Source of the DNA: Drouetiella sp036703255 | GTDB lineage: Bacteria; Cyanobacteriota; Cyanobacteriia; Elainellales; Elainellaceae | Length of the DNA: 64,000 nt | Direction: 5' to 3' | NCBI GenBank assembly: GCA_036703255.1 | Contig: DATNPL010000139.1 | Coordinates: 1 to 64,000 of the forward strand | Part shown: positions 43,715-53,143 of the stretch, in pieces | Position numbering within the stretch: position 1 is the first letter of the stretch | Layout of the letters: each line of letters starts with the position of its first letter | Position numbers and translations under genes: made by a program | The notes under the pieces: generated by a model | Told to the model about the DNA's origin: nothing | Databases searched by the model: none | What the model saw: the letters and a program-made list of their open reading frames with translations, nothing else

Positions 43715-44563
43715 TTACTTTGGATCTTCTGGGACAATTTTGTTTTGAATGTAGGCTGCTGCTCTATCCAAAATTAGACCCACAGCACCGATGTAAATCA
43801 ACGCCAGAATGATTTGGCTGACGTAGTTATTTTGGTAAGAATCCCAGATGAAAAAGCCAATGCCAACGACACCCGACATGACAATTTCTGCGGCAATAAT
43901 CGCCAACCAAGCCAGACCGATCGCAATTCTCAATCCAGTGAAAATGTAAGGCAACGCTGAAGGAATCAAAATCTTGAAAAAGAACTTTTGATTAGAGAGC
44001 TGAAGCACCCGCCGCACGTTGATGTAATCTTGCGGGATTTGCCGTACACCCACTGCCGTGTTGATTAAAATCGGCCAAATTGCCGTAATGAAGATGACGA
44101 ACAGTGCCGCAGGTTCGTTTTGCTGGAGGGCGGCAAGGGCGATCGGCACCCAGGCCAGCGGCGGCACAGTCCGCAAAAACTGAAACAGCGGATCGAGTGC
44201 CTTCGAGATCATGGGATTCACCCCAATGATCACACCCACTCCAATACCGACGATCGCGGCTGCACTATAGCCGATCGCCACCCGCTGCAAACTTGCCCAA
44301 GTCTGCCAAAACAGCCCTTTGTCCAATCCTCCTAGGTCATAGAACGGGTAGAGCAAATAGGTGCGAGTCCGCTCATCCAGAAACAGGCTAGAAGGGCCGG
44401 GAAGCTGAGTCAATCCAGAGCGGGAAAACAGTTCCCAGACCAGTAGAAAAATCAGCGTACCAATCAGGGGCGGCAGGATATTTTTAGCCTGCTTTTTCCA
44501 ATATTTAGCGATCGCTCCTAAAAGTCCAGATGTGTTGCGATTGGTCAGTTTGGTGGTAGTCAC
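43715..44563 (-). CDS. nrtB: Nitrate ABC transporter permease NrtB
   Basis: A 282-residue inner-membrane permease with about six helices. It has the BPD_transp_1 EAA-loop region (NVRRVLQLSNQKFFFKILIPSALPYIFTGLRIAIGLAWLAIIAAEI), the ATPase-contact segment. The first 30 residues are cytoplasmic and basic. It works as a homodimer with NrtC and NrtD. The gap to nrtA is 74 bases. A gap of 171 bases to nrtC contains an 8-bp inverted repeat (tgggttgg near 43623 and ccaaccca near 43680), which may be an mRNA processing or stability element. Confidence 0.95.
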   Translation of the reverse strand: MTTTKLTNRNTSGLLGAIAKYWKKQAKNILPPLIGTLIFLLVWELFSRSGLTQLPGPSSLFLDERTRTYLLYPFYDLGGLDKGLFWQTWASLQRVAIGYSAAAIVGIGVGVIIGVNPMISKALDPLFQFLRTVPPLAWVPIALAALQQNEPAALFVIFITAIWPILINTAVGVRQIPQDYINVRRVLQLSNQKFFFKILIPSALPYIFTGLRIAIGLAWLAIIAAEIVMSGVVGIGFFIWDSYQNNYVSQIILALIYIGAVGLILDRAAAYIQNKIVPEDPK

Positions 44564-44637
44564 TGTGAAATCTCCTAAATGTTCTCTAAATCAATCTCTG
44601 AGTTGATTTCTAAATCAATGCATGGCTGAGCGATCGC

Positions 44638-45999
44638 CTAAATCTTGACCTTTTTGATCTTGAGGCTCTTGAGATAGTCTTCAGGTTTGCTGGGATCAAA
44701 CTCTACGCCGTCAAAGAACTTCTCCACGCCGCGAGACGTGCTAGAGGGAATATCGGCAGCCGCAACGCCCAACGACTTCGCCGCCTCTTTCCACAAATCC
44801 TCACGGTTCACCTTGTCGATAATGGTTTGGGCATTCGCCAGCATGCTGACGGGCAGGAAATCCCAGCGGACGCTCTCCGTCAGAAACCACAGATCATGAC
44901 TCTTGTAAGGATAGGAAACGCTGCCGCGATCGTCTTTCCAGTAAAGCGTCGATTCTTTGGCATTGTTGATCTGAGGCTTGCTATCGCCCAGGTCATACTT
45001 ACCGCTATAGGGTTCCGATAGGATTTTGGCCGTAATGTTGAAGTAGTTGCGCCCTGCCAAGATTTGCGATAGCTCTTCGCGATTCGTCGGATCATCACAC
45101 CATTGCTGGGCTTCCATTACTGCTTTCAAGACCGCCTGAGTGGCTTTAGGATGTTTGTCTACCCAGTCCGATCGCAGTGCCAAATATTCTTCGGGATGGT
45201 CAGGCCAAATTTGGGAGGTGAGCGCTGCCACAAAGCCAATGCCGTCTCCCACAATCCGGTAAGGCCAGGGGTCGCCTGTGCTAAAGGCATCCATCGTGCC
45301 CGTTTTCATGTTGGCAACGGTCTGAGCCGCAGGCACGGCTAGCAGGTTGACTTCTGTATCTGGATTGATTCCGCCTGCCGCCAGCCAATAGCGAATCCAG
45401 AAGTCTTGATTGACTTTCGGAAAGGTATAGGCCGCTTTGAACGGTGTCCCTGCTGCTTTTAGCCCGCGAATGTAATCGGCAGCGCCGCTAATATTCAGCC
45501 CAATGCCTTTGCCTGCATGTTTTTGGGCGATCGCAATTCCGTTCCCCTGAGTGTTCAACTGTGCCAGCACGTACATGGGAACTTTTCGATTCCCTTTCGT
45601 AATCACACCCTCAGAAATCAGGTGAGGCATAGGCATCTGCCACTGTCCCCCATCGATACCCCCGCCTGCCGCCCCAATTTCCACATTGTCTCGGGCTGCG
45701 CCCCAGTTCGCCTGTTTGGAAACTTCGGCTCCCGTCATGCCGTACTTGTTAAAAAAGCCTTTCTCTTTGGCAATAATCAGCGGAGCCGCCTCCACGATCG
45801 GGATATAGCCCAGCTTGACCACCGTGGTTTCAGGCGCATCACCCACCGCCACATTCACCAGGGGCACGCTGGCCTCACTTTGGGCATTGGGCACCGAGCC
45901 AGGAGGATTGCCAAGACAGCCTTTCAAAAAAACTGCGCCTGTGGCTGCACCTGCTGTCGCTAGAAACTTACGCCGATTCAAAGGGGAAAAATTAGACAT
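44638..45999 (-). CDS. nrtA: Nitrate/nitrite-binding lipoprotein NrtA
   Basis: A 453-residue solute-binding lipoprotein. The N-terminus has a twin-arginine motif (NRRKFLATAG) and lipobox FLKGC, so it is probably Tat-exported and lipid-anchored in the periplasm. The mature protein starts a Venus-flytrap fold (LGYIPIVEAAPLIIAKEKGFFNKYGM). The segment AFSTGDPWPYRIV is the nitrate-type version; the bicarbonate-binding CmpA has CVGEPWN here, so this is NrtA, not CmpA. Later, SYPYKSHDLWFLTESVRW is typical. It is first in nrtABCD. Upstream I saw only half-sites of an NtcA box, so control by NtcA is expected from the family but not shown. Confidence 0.95.
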   Translation of the reverse strand: MSNFSPLNRRKFLATAGAATGAVFLKGCLGNPPGSVPNAQSEASVPLVNVAVGDAPETTVVKLGYIPIVEAAPLIIAKEKGFFNKYGMTGAEVSKQANWGAARDNVEIGAAGGGIDGGQWQMPMPHLISEGVITKGNRKVPMYVLAQLNTQGNGIAIAQKHAGKGIGLNISGAADYIRGLKAAGTPFKAAYTFPKVNQDFWIRYWLAAGGINPDTEVNLLAVPAAQTVANMKTGTMDAFSTGDPWPYRIVGDGIGFVAALTSQIWPDHPEEYLALRSDWVDKHPKATQAVLKAVMEAQQWCDDPTNREELSQILAGRNYFNITAKILSEPYSGKYDLGDSKPQINNAKESTLYWKDDRGSVSYPYKSHDLWFLTESVRWDFLPVSMLANAQTIIDKVNREDLWKEAAKSLGVAAADIPSSTSRGVEKFFDGVEFDPSKPEDYLKSLKIKKVKI

Positions 46000-46173
46000 G
46001 AGAATCTCCCTGCAACGGGTGAACTGTTGCTGAATGCATAGATTTTTATCTATCTAAAACTAGTTTTGCATCGAGAAATGCATGAAAATTAGTGTACTGC
46101 GAATAGCGGCACATGCATATACTTTTTTCGATGATGTTCTAGACGATCATCAAATAAAATCTATAAGTAAAAA

Positions 46174-47205
46174 TTAATCATGCCCTGATTTGAGTCTGCC
46201 AACGCCCCAAGCCGCCGCCGCACCGATTGCCTCAGCCATAATGCTCACCAAGCGGTAAAGCGCGACGCTGCCCAAAATAATGCCCGTCGGAAACTGATGC
46301 AGCAAGGCGATCGCCGTAGCTTCAAACACGCCAATGCCCCCCGGTGCCCCCGGAACGAGCAGACCCAGCAACCAAGCAAAGCTAAATCCGCTTACCAAGG
46401 TTGAAACCTGATCGGGTGCGATCGGACTTAACGCAGACAGGGTTAGCAAAAAACCCGCAGCCCGCAGGAGCACAAAAACTGCTTCACCCAAAAGCGGCAA
46501 TAGGGGATAGCGTCTGAGTTGCAAGGCTGGCTCACTGCCGCCTTTGTCGGATGGCTTGGTCTTCAGACGGCTGGCTATCCGCAAGAGTGGATTCAAGCAG
46601 CGCGGGTGGATGCTGGCTAGAACGGCTATCAGAGTCAACCCCTGCACTAGCCCATTGTTTTGCTGAGCGCCCATGAGAGCGATCGCCAGCGCAGCAGCAG
46701 CCATTAGCAGGGGTTCTAGCACCACGCTGAGGGTCGCAGCCCCCGTAGAAAAACCCGCTTTTTGGGCTGCCATGACGCGCCCATAAAACTGCCAAATGTT
46801 TCCTGGCAGATACTTGGCAATATTGGTTTTGAGGTAAACAGCAATGCTCCAACCCCCGCTCACGGGCTGGTTTAGCTCGCGCAAAATCCATCCCCAGACC
46901 CAGCCTGACCAGATATGCGCCAGCAGCGTCATTCCTAATCCTGCGGCTAAGTAGCCATAGCCAGCGGCCGTCATCCGAATGGCGGCAACTTCTTCCCAAT
47001 GGCGCTTGAGCGTAGTGACGAGGAAAAAGAGAATAGCTCCCAAAATCACCCAGCGCCCATAGGTCTTTGCGTAGGGCATGAACTGTCGCTTAAGACGCGA
47101 CCCAAGCTGCTTTATGCTCACCGTTTGTTTACCGCTTACTGACCGTTTGTTTACTGCCTGTTTGCCTAATGGCAACATCCGCATCTTAAACCCGATCGGG
47201 ATCAA
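46174..47205 (-). CDS. Lysylphosphatidylglycerol-synthase-type (UPF0104) membrane protein
   Basis: A 343-residue integral membrane protein with about eight helices, matching the flippase/LPG synthase TM region. Hallmarks are the first helix after a basic N-terminus (WVILGAILFFLVTTLKRHW), YLKTNIAKYLPGNIWQFYGR, and GLLVPGAPGGIGVFEATAIALL. It has no C-terminal aminoacyl-transferase domain, so it is not MprF; UPF0104 members are proposed to move lipids or have roles in cell-envelope glycolipids. It is in the same direction as nrtA but is separated from it by 174 bases. The start may be an internal Met such as that in MRMLPLG. Confidence 0.85.
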   Translation of the reverse strand: MIPIGFKMRMLPLGKQAVNKRSVSGKQTVSIKQLGSRLKRQFMPYAKTYGRWVILGAILFFLVTTLKRHWEEVAAIRMTAAGYGYLAAGLGMTLLAHIWSGWVWGWILRELNQPVSGGWSIAVYLKTNIAKYLPGNIWQFYGRVMAAQKAGFSTGAATLSVVLEPLLMAAAALAIALMGAQQNNGLVQGLTLIAVLASIHPRCLNPLLRIASRLKTKPSDKGGSEPALQLRRYPLLPLLGEAVFVLLRAAGFLLTLSALSPIAPDQVSTLVSGFSFAWLLGLLVPGAPGGIGVFEATAIALLHQFPTGIILGSVALYRLVSIMAEAIGAAAAWGVGRLKSGHD

Positions 47206-47843
47206 TGCTCTCTTTGGCCTAGAGCGATCGCCCCAGCCGTTGAGCTAATACGCCAGCGTTTAGATGAGCAGCTGATACTTTTTTAGGCAAAGCCTGAAAA
47301 GAGTCAAGCCTAAATTCAGTTTTTAGTTCATGAAAGCTTCAACAATTTACGCCATCTATGAAGTGACTCTTTTTAATGTCCTGGGAACTATACAGTCAGA
47401 ACTAGAGCAAGTTGCGGTCTAGCCTGCTTGATTCTGCCCAACTTGAGTCAATAGGGCTGACCTTAAGCGACTAACTTGGCTTCAAGCTTAAGTGTGTAGG
47501 AAGTCTTGCGCTTCGCTTTGCGATTGTCCTGAATCTGCCTCTAAATCAATCAGGGAACTCTGCTCTACGCTTTTTTCATTTAATACCTTCTAACGGGAGT
47601 ATCCTTGTGCAACCTTCAACAACCATCACATCTCTAGCTTTTACAGGTGCATCTGTGAGTGATTACCAAAATCTAGTAGAAGCCTCTCCTCAAACAACAT
47701 TCTGCTGATTTCAGAAACCTTCGATCGCTTCTAGCTGTTGATACAGCTTGAAACAACTTGCAAAGGTGATGGTTGGCAGGTTGCAATCCAGGATCATTTC
47801 TATCAACTATTTCAGATTTTTCTAGAGAGAACAGAGTCTAATA
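47206..47843. other. Intergenic region containing a broken DUF4347 start
   Basis: This 638-base stretch holds no intact gene. From 47607 a short frame resembling the first residues of a DUF4347 adhesin runs into a stop at 47706 and is listed separately. The rest, including AT-rich DNA around 47320-47470, gave no recognisable feature. Confidence 0.45.
47607..47708 (+). pseudogene. Truncated N-terminus resembling DUF4347
   Basis: A GTG start with a good Shine-Dalgarno (gggag, 8 bases upstream) opens 33 codons. ITSLAFTGASVSDYQNLVEASPQTTFC resembles the first strand and helix of DUF4347 (hydrophobic strand, then V-x-DYQ-x-L). This domain often opens giant cyanobacterial RTX and Ig-like adhesins. 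A TGA then ends the frame, 135 bases before the adhesin start. The simplest reading is that the adhesin once began here, and a deletion removed most of the DUF4347 domain. The match is short, so confidence is moderate. Confidence 0.45.
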
Positions 47844-50800
47844 ATGTCTATCCCCTCCTATTTCACAACTTCTCCCATCAACGGTGGTACTCCTGTAACT
47901 ATCGATGTTCCCCCGGTAGGTGGAATTATCTATGATTTTGTGGGTCTTAACGATCAGCGAGTCACTGCCTACTTTGGGGCAAAAGACTTGCCTACTTTCA
48001 ATTCTCAGGGCACTCAAACTACCGTTCTAAACAGCTCTATCTTGCCTGCCAGAGCCGTTAACGCCTTGGGAGGAGGGATCAAGCAGCTATCTATCCGTTT
48101 GACTATCAACGATGGAGATACAGCTCCTCGGAATGCTGGAGATAGTACAAGCACTAATCAGGAATACAACACTGCCTTCCTAAAGATAAACGGTGTCGCT
48201 CAGGTGGTAAATCTATCTGATATCTATACCTATAGACACAATGGATTGGGTGACGTAGTCAATCCGCCAGCCAGTCCCCCTGATCAAGGCTTTCCCAACA
48301 ACCTGCTATCCACTGGCTGGGCGTTGATCTCCGATTCCACCACGCTGGCAAGCATCTACGGCTCTATCACGGGTGGAAGCAATCAGCTTTCTCTTCAATG
48401 GCAGTCGATCAACAGCAACATTGGCAGCAATACAATTAATTTCCAAACAGGACTTGACCAATCCATCATCAATTATCCATCGACTCCGCCTAACGTTATT
48501 CCAACGTTCAATCTCAATATTGGCAGCGACACAGGAGTTTCCAGTACCGATCGCATCACCGCAGATGGAACGCCTGATTTCAGCGGTAAATCGGTTCCAA
48601 ACGATATTCTCAAAATCTACCGTGACACGCCTACTGGCAAAGTTCTTCTAACCACAACAACGGCTGATGCAACCACGGGTAACTGGAGTTTTACGCCTGC
48701 CACAGATCTGCCTGAAGGAACCTACGATATCATCGTGGAAGTTGTAGATAACGCTGACGCTATCCTAGCTTCTGCAAATGTTGCGATTACTATTGATCTG
48801 ACACTGCCAGCCAAACCTGCCATTTCTGGAATTAGCAATGACAGTGGGACTGCTGGAGATGGTATTACAAATGACTCCACTTTAATCTTCACTGGGACTG
48901 CTGAAGCCAACAGCTCTGTAGATCTGTTTCAAGATGGTGTCAAGATTGGAACAGTAACGGCAAACAATCAGGGCAATTGGTCACTTGACTACACAAACAC
49001 CTCTCTTTCTTCACAGAACTACAGTTTCACTGCTATAGCAACAGATATAGCAGGAAACATAAGCAATGCCTCAGATGCGCTAAGCGTTATCATTGACACC
49101 AGCGCTCCCGCAGCGCCCGTTGCTCCTGATCTAGCAGATGCAAGCGACACAGGGACTTCTGACACAGACAACATCACGAGTGACACCACTCCCACTTTTA
49201 CTGGCAGCGGTACCGCAGGTGATACCGTTATCCTCTATGCCGATGGCAACGCTGTCGGTACTGCTACTGTTGCAAATGATGGCTCTTGGTCGGTCACAGC
49301 TTCTACTCTTGGCAACGGTAGCCATACCATTACTAGCACCTTCACAGACGCGGCTGGTAACGTGAGTGCGCCTTCTGCTTCACTGATTGGCTTTAGTATT
49401 GACACTAGCGCTCCCGTAGCGCCCACTGCTGTTCCTGACCTAGCTGCTGCTAGCGATACTGGAGCTTCTGACACAGATAACCTAACCAAGGACACTACCC
49501 CTACCTTTGTTGGCGCGGTTGGTAGTGGCGTCGCTGGAGATATCGTCACGCTTTATGATGGCACTACTGCGATCGGGACAGGAACGGTTGCCGCCGATGG
49601 CTCTTGGTCAGTCACGGCTTCTACCCTCAGCGATGGCACGCACACCATCACCAGCACCTTTAAAGACTCGGCTGGTAACGAAAGCTCTCCTTCGACTGGA
49701 TTGGCGATCGACATTGACACCAGTGCTCCCGCAGCGCCCACTGCTGTTCCTGATCTGGCAACTGCTAGCGATACCGGAGCTTCCAATACAGACGACAATA
49801 CCAAGGACACTACCCCTACCTTTGTTGGCGCGGTTGGTAGCGGTATCGCTGGAGACATCGTTACGCTTTATGATGGCACTACTGCGATCGGGACAGGAAC
49901 GGTTGCCGCTGATGGCTCTTGGTCAGTCACGGCTTCTACTCTCAGCGAGGGTATTCATACAATCACTAGCACCTTCAAAGATGCGGCTGGTAACGGCGAA
50001 AGCTCTCCTTCGACTGGGCTAGCGATCGACATTGACACCAGCGCTCCCGTAGCGCCCACCGCTGCTGCTGACCTAGCTGCCGCTAGTGATACTGGAGCTT
50101 CTGACACAGATAACATCACCAAGGACACTACCCCTACCTTTGTGGGTGCAGTTGGCAGTGGCGTCGCTGGAGATATCGTTACGCTTTATGATGGCACTAC
50201 TGCGATCGGGACAGGAACGATTGCCGCCGATGGCTCTTGGTCAGTCACGGCTTCTACCCTCAGCGATGGCACGCACACCATCACCAGCACCTTTAAAGAT
50301 GCGGCTGGTAACGAAAGCTCTCCTTCGACTGGGCTAGCGATCGACATCGACACCAGCGCTCCCGCAGCGCCCGCCGCTGCTGCTGACCTAGATGCTGCTA
50401 GCGATACTGGAGCTTCTGACACAGATAACCTAACCAAGGACACCACTCCTACCTTTGTGGGCGCGGCTGGCAGTGGCGTCGCTGGAGATATCGTCACGCT
50501 TTATGATGGCACCACTGCGATCGGGACAGGAACGGTTGCCGCCGATGGCTCTTGGTCAGTCACGGCTTCTACCCTCAGCGATGGCGCGCACACCATCACC
50601 AGCACCTTCAAAGACGCGGCTGGCAACGAAAGCTCTCCTTCGACTGGATTGGCGATCGACATTGACACCAGCGCTCCCGCAGCGCCTACCGATGCTGCTG
50701 ACCTAGATGCTGCTAGCGATACCGGAGCTTCTGACACAGACAATATTACCAAGGACGCTACTCCCACCTTTACGGGCAGCGGTACCGCAGGTGATACCGT

Positions 50801-52904
50801 TACGCTCTATGCCGATGGTAACGCGGTTGGTACTACTACTGTCGCAGGTGACGGCTCTTGGTCGATCACGGCTTCGCCCCTCAGCGGTGGCGATCGCCAG
50901 ATTACCACCACTTTCAAAGATGATGCTGGCAACGAAAGTGCTCCTTCACCAGCACTAACGATTACCCTGAATACCATTACCCCATCGGGCGCAATGGTTC
51001 CCGATCTAACTGCCGCCAGCGATAGCGGAGCTTCCAGCACAGACAACATCACCAATGACGCCACCCCCACCTTTACGGGCAACGGGACTGTAGGGGATAT
51101 TGTTACCCTCTACGCGAATGGCGTATCTGTCGGCACTGCCACCGTTGATGGCAATGGGGCTTGGTCAGTCACGGCTTCTACCCTCAGTGACGGCAATTAC
51201 ACCCTCACGAGTACCTTCAAAGATCTGGCTGGTAACGAAAGCTCTCCCTCAACAGAGCTAGCGATCACGCTTGACACCACGACACCCACAGTGCCTGCTC
51301 TTGCTCCCGACCTGGATGCTGCTAGCGACAGTGGCGTGTCCAATACAGACAACATTACGAAAAACAGCACGCTAACTTTCAAGGGTGCACCCGGTAGCGG
51401 TATCGCTGGAGAGATCGTCACACTCTACGCAAATGGTGCAGCGGTAGGAACAGGGACTATTGCTGCCAATGGGTCTTGGTCAGTGACGACTTCGCCTCTA
51501 GCTAGCGGCAATCGCACAATCACCAGCACCTTTAAAGACTTGGCTGGCAATGAAAGTTCCCAGTCGCCTGGATTATTGGTGGCGATCGATGCCACAACGC
51601 CCCCAGCGCCTACAGGAGGCAATCCTGGCACGGGTACGGGCACAGGTACAGGTACAGGTACGACAGGCACAGGTACCACAGGCACAGGTACCACGCTCAC
51701 CAATGACGCTACACCCACTCTAGGCGGTACCGCTGAAGTCGGTAGCACGGTTCAAGTTTTTGCAGGCACCACGGCTCTGGGAACTGCCACTGTTGATGCG
51801 ACGGGTAAATGGAGTTTCACGCCTACTACAACACTGGCAGATGGTACCTACCCCATCACCTTCAAGGCGACCGATGCCGCTGGTAACGTCAGTACTGTGA
51901 CACAGGCAAAGCCCCTGGTTATTGATACCAAACCTGCTGCTGTCCAGATTCTCGATTTTGGTGCTGACATCCGCGAGAGTAGCGTCAATGCCATCCAATT
52001 CCAGTTCAGTGAAGCTGTGAGCAGCTTTGATGTATCAGAGGTAGTGCTGACGCTGAATGGCAACCCCGTTGCTTTACAGGGAGCTGTCTTGAGCAGCACC
52101 GATGCTCAGACTTGGACGCTGGCTAATATTCCCGGATTTACCCAAAATTCAGGAGATTATCAAATCAGCATTAAGTCTGGGAAAGTCAAAGATGCCGCAG
52201 GGAATTTGCTAGTGACAGGTGCTAGCGATACTTGGCTGACGGGCTACACCGCTGATGCTAAAGCTGGAATTCGGTTTGGTAAAAAGCGCGGTACTGTCAT
52301 TGATGGCAATAATGGCAGTGGTTCTTTGCGAGGCGGCAGCAAGCAAGATACCTTACGGGGGTTTGGCGGTAACGATCGCCTTCTGGCTGGCAAAGGCAAC
52401 GATCGCCTCTTGGGCGGTACGGGCAAAGATGACTTGCGAGGTGGCTTTGGTAAAGACCGTCTGCTAGGGGGCAATGACAACGATCGCCTGTTTGGGGGCA
52501 GCAAAAACGATCGTCTGCTAGGGGGCAAAGGCAATGATCGGCTACGGGGCGATCGCGGAGATGATGTCCTGATTGGTGGCTTGGGCCGAGACATCCTGGT
52601 GGGCGGCGGCGGCAAAGATACCTTCACCTTCAACAGTATGAAGGAGAAAGGCGATCGGATTCGCGGCTTCGACAGCGCCAATGACTTGATCGACCTGCGG
52701 GGCATCTTTAAGGCATCTCCCTTCAAGGGCGACAATCGGTTTGCTCGGTACCACGACTTTGTGAAACTGGTGCAGGTGGGTGCCAACACTCAAGTGCAGA
52801 TTGACGCGGATGGTAGTGGTAGCGGTACGCAATTCACAACGCTGGTCACGGTGGAAAAAACGGCGATCGGCAACGTCCGCTCTACGAATTTTGTCATCGG
52901 CTAA
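47844..52904 (+). CDS. Giant Ig-like repeat / RTX adhesin
   Basis: A 1686-residue secreted protein. Residues 1-210 form a unique N-terminal domain (no signal peptide). From about residue 215 to 1365 come some eleven Ig-like (BapA/Big-type) modules of about 105 residues. Modules 3-10 are similar and several are nearly identical in DNA, with the recurring DLAAASDTGASDTDNITKD and DTTPTFVG. A Gly/Thr-rich linker (GTGTGTGTTGT) and an SbsA/Big_5-like domain (about 1370-1475) follow. Then about eleven Ca2+-binding RTX nonapeptides (GGKGNDRLRG type) occupy about 1490-1600, with a final RTX-associated fold. Absence of a signal peptide and C-terminal RTX argue for type I secretion. The exporter next door is HepA-like, not a dedicated T1SS ABC protein, so its own exporter may lie elsewhere. 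Role: surface adhesion or matrix. Confidence 0.9.
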   Translation: MSIPSYFTTSPINGGTPVTIDVPPVGGIIYDFVGLNDQRVTAYFGAKDLPTFNSQGTQTTVLNSSILPARAVNALGGGIKQLSIRLTINDGDTAPRNAGDSTSTNQEYNTAFLKINGVAQVVNLSDIYTYRHNGLGDVVNPPASPPDQGFPNNLLSTGWALISDSTTLASIYGSITGGSNQLSLQWQSINSNIGSNTINFQTGLDQSIINYPSTPPNVIPTFNLNIGSDTGVSSTDRITADGTPDFSGKSVPNDILKIYRDTPTGKVLLTTTTADATTGNWSFTPATDLPEGTYDIIVEVVDNADAILASANVAITIDLTLPAKPAISGISNDSGTAGDGITNDSTLIFTGTAEANSSVDLFQDGVKIGTVTANNQGNWSLDYTNTSLSSQNYSFTAIATDIAGNISNASDALSVIIDTSAPAAPVAPDLADASDTGTSDTDNITSDTTPTFTGSGTAGDTVILYADGNAVGTATVANDGSWSVTASTLGNGSHTITSTFTDAAGNVSAPSASLIGFSIDTSAPVAPTAVPDLAAASDTGASDTDNLTKDTTPTFVGAVGSGVAGDIVTLYDGTTAIGTGTVAADGSWSVTASTLSDGTHTITSTFKDSAGNESSPSTGLAIDIDTSAPAAPTAVPDLATASDTGASNTDDNTKDTTPTFVGAVGSGIAGDIVTLYDGTTAIGTGTVAADGSWSVTASTLSEGIHTITSTFKDAAGNGESSPSTGLAIDIDTSAPVAPTAAADLAAASDTGASDTDNITKDTTPTFVGAVGSGVAGDIVTLYDGTTAIGTGTIAADGSWSVTASTLSDGTHTITSTFKDAAGNESSPSTGLAIDIDTSAPAAPAAAADLDAASDTGASDTDNLTKDTTPTFVGAAGSGVAGDIVTLYDGTTAIGTGTVAADGSWSVTASTLSDGAHTITSTFKDAAGNESSPSTGLAIDIDTSAPAAPTDAADLDAASDTGASDTDNITKDATPTFTGSGTAGDTVTLYADGNAVGTTTVAGDGSWSITASPLSGGDRQITTTFKDDAGNESAPSPALTITLNTITPSGAMVPDLTAASDSGASSTDNITNDATPTFTGNGTVGDIVTLYANGVSVGTATVDGNGAWSVTASTLSDGNYTLTSTFKDLAGNESSPSTELAITLDTTTPTVPALAPDLDAASDSGVSNTDNITKNSTLTFKGAPGSGIAGEIVTLYANGAAVGTGTIAANGSWSVTTSPLASGNRTITSTFKDLAGNESSQSPGLLVAIDATTPPAPTGGNPGTGTGTGTGTGTTGTGTTGTGTTLTNDATPTLGGTAEVGSTVQVFAGTTALGTATVDATGKWSFTPTTTLADGTYPITFKATDAAGNVSTVTQAKPLVIDTKPAAVQILDFGADIRESSVNAIQFQFSEAVSSFDVSEVVLTLNGNPVALQGAVLSSTDAQTWTLANIPGFTQNSGDYQISIKSGKVKDAAGNLLVTGASDTWLTGYTADAKAGIRFGKKRGTVIDGNNGSGSLRGGSKQDTLRGFGGNDRLLAGKGNDRLLGGTGKDDLRGGFGKDRLLGGNDNDRLFGGSKNDRLLGGKGNDRLRGDRGDDVLIGGLGRDILVGGGGKDTFTFNSMKEKGDRIRGFDSANDLIDLRGIFKASPFKGDNRFARYHDFVKLVQVGANTQVQIDADGSGSGTQFTTLVTVEKTAIGNVRSTNFVIG
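49120..51590 (+). repeat. Tandem ~315-base coding repeats in the adhesin
   Basis: Eight Ig-like modules are arrayed here. The marker ctttatgatggcact begins at 49551, 49866, 50184 and 50499, spacing 315, 318 and 315 bases (one unit has an extra codon, NGESS). Near-identity of the central four copies at the DNA level indicates recent duplication or gene conversion; copy number probably differs between strains. Confidence 0.85.
51633..51692 (+). repeat. Hexamer microsatellite encoding a Gly-Thr linker
   Basis: Repeats of ggtaca/ggcaca and ggtacc/acaggc encode GTGTGTGTGTTGTGTTGTG between Ig-like modules. Slippage could alter linker length in six-base steps, keeping frame. Confidence 0.8.
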
Positions 52905-52985
52905 GCCCCGCCCTTCTCAGAGTGAGGTCATAGAGTGAGGACAGCTTTGAGAAGCTTGAGGCTAACGGTTAAATAAAATCCAAGA

Positions 52986-53031
52986 TTGAGTGAGAAGCGC
53001 AGGTTCGCCATGCTTCTCACTCAATTTTTTT
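52986..53031 (+). terminator. Strong rho-independent terminator of the adhesin gene
   Basis: A 13-bp perfect stem ttgagtgagaagc/gcttctcactcaa with a 13-base loop is followed directly by a run of seven T. It lies 82 bases after the adhesin stop. Confidence 0.85.
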
Positions 53032-53042
53032 AGGGGGTGTGG

Positions 53043-53080
53043 GTAAGGATTTTTGTTGCCTGAGCAACAAAAATCCTTAC
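53043..53080. repeat. 17-bp perfect palindrome
   Basis: gtaaggatttttgttgc (53043-53059) pairs perfectly with gcaacaaaaatccttac (53064-53080) around ctga. It lies 12 bases after the adhesin terminator and 64 bases before the ABC exporter start. It belongs to the set of short-loop palindromes in this window. Confidence 0.7.
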
Positions 53081-53143
53081 CTTGGTGCATCTCAGCAGAC
53101 GGTGGGAACTCTATAGCAGGAATCCCCTTGCAGAGATGCCTCC

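Noticed and set aside
40614..45999. cmpABCD bicarbonate transporter
   Set aside because: The binding protein has the nitrate-type FSTGDPWPYRIV segment, not the CVGEPWN segment of CmpA.
46000..46173. NtcA box upstream of nrtA
   Set aside because: On the minus strand GTA-N8-TGC and GCT-N8-TAC occur near 46100, each with only one correct half, and neither has a -10 box at the usual distance.
49120..51590. CRISPR array
   Set aside because: The regular repeats are 315-base coding modules of the adhesin in one open frame, not 25-40 base repeats with spacers.
49235..52832. Long minus-strand open frames opposite the adhesin
   Set aside because: They repeat with the adhesin modules, are Ala/Val/Ser/Pro-rich, and arise from codon bias of the plus-strand repeats.
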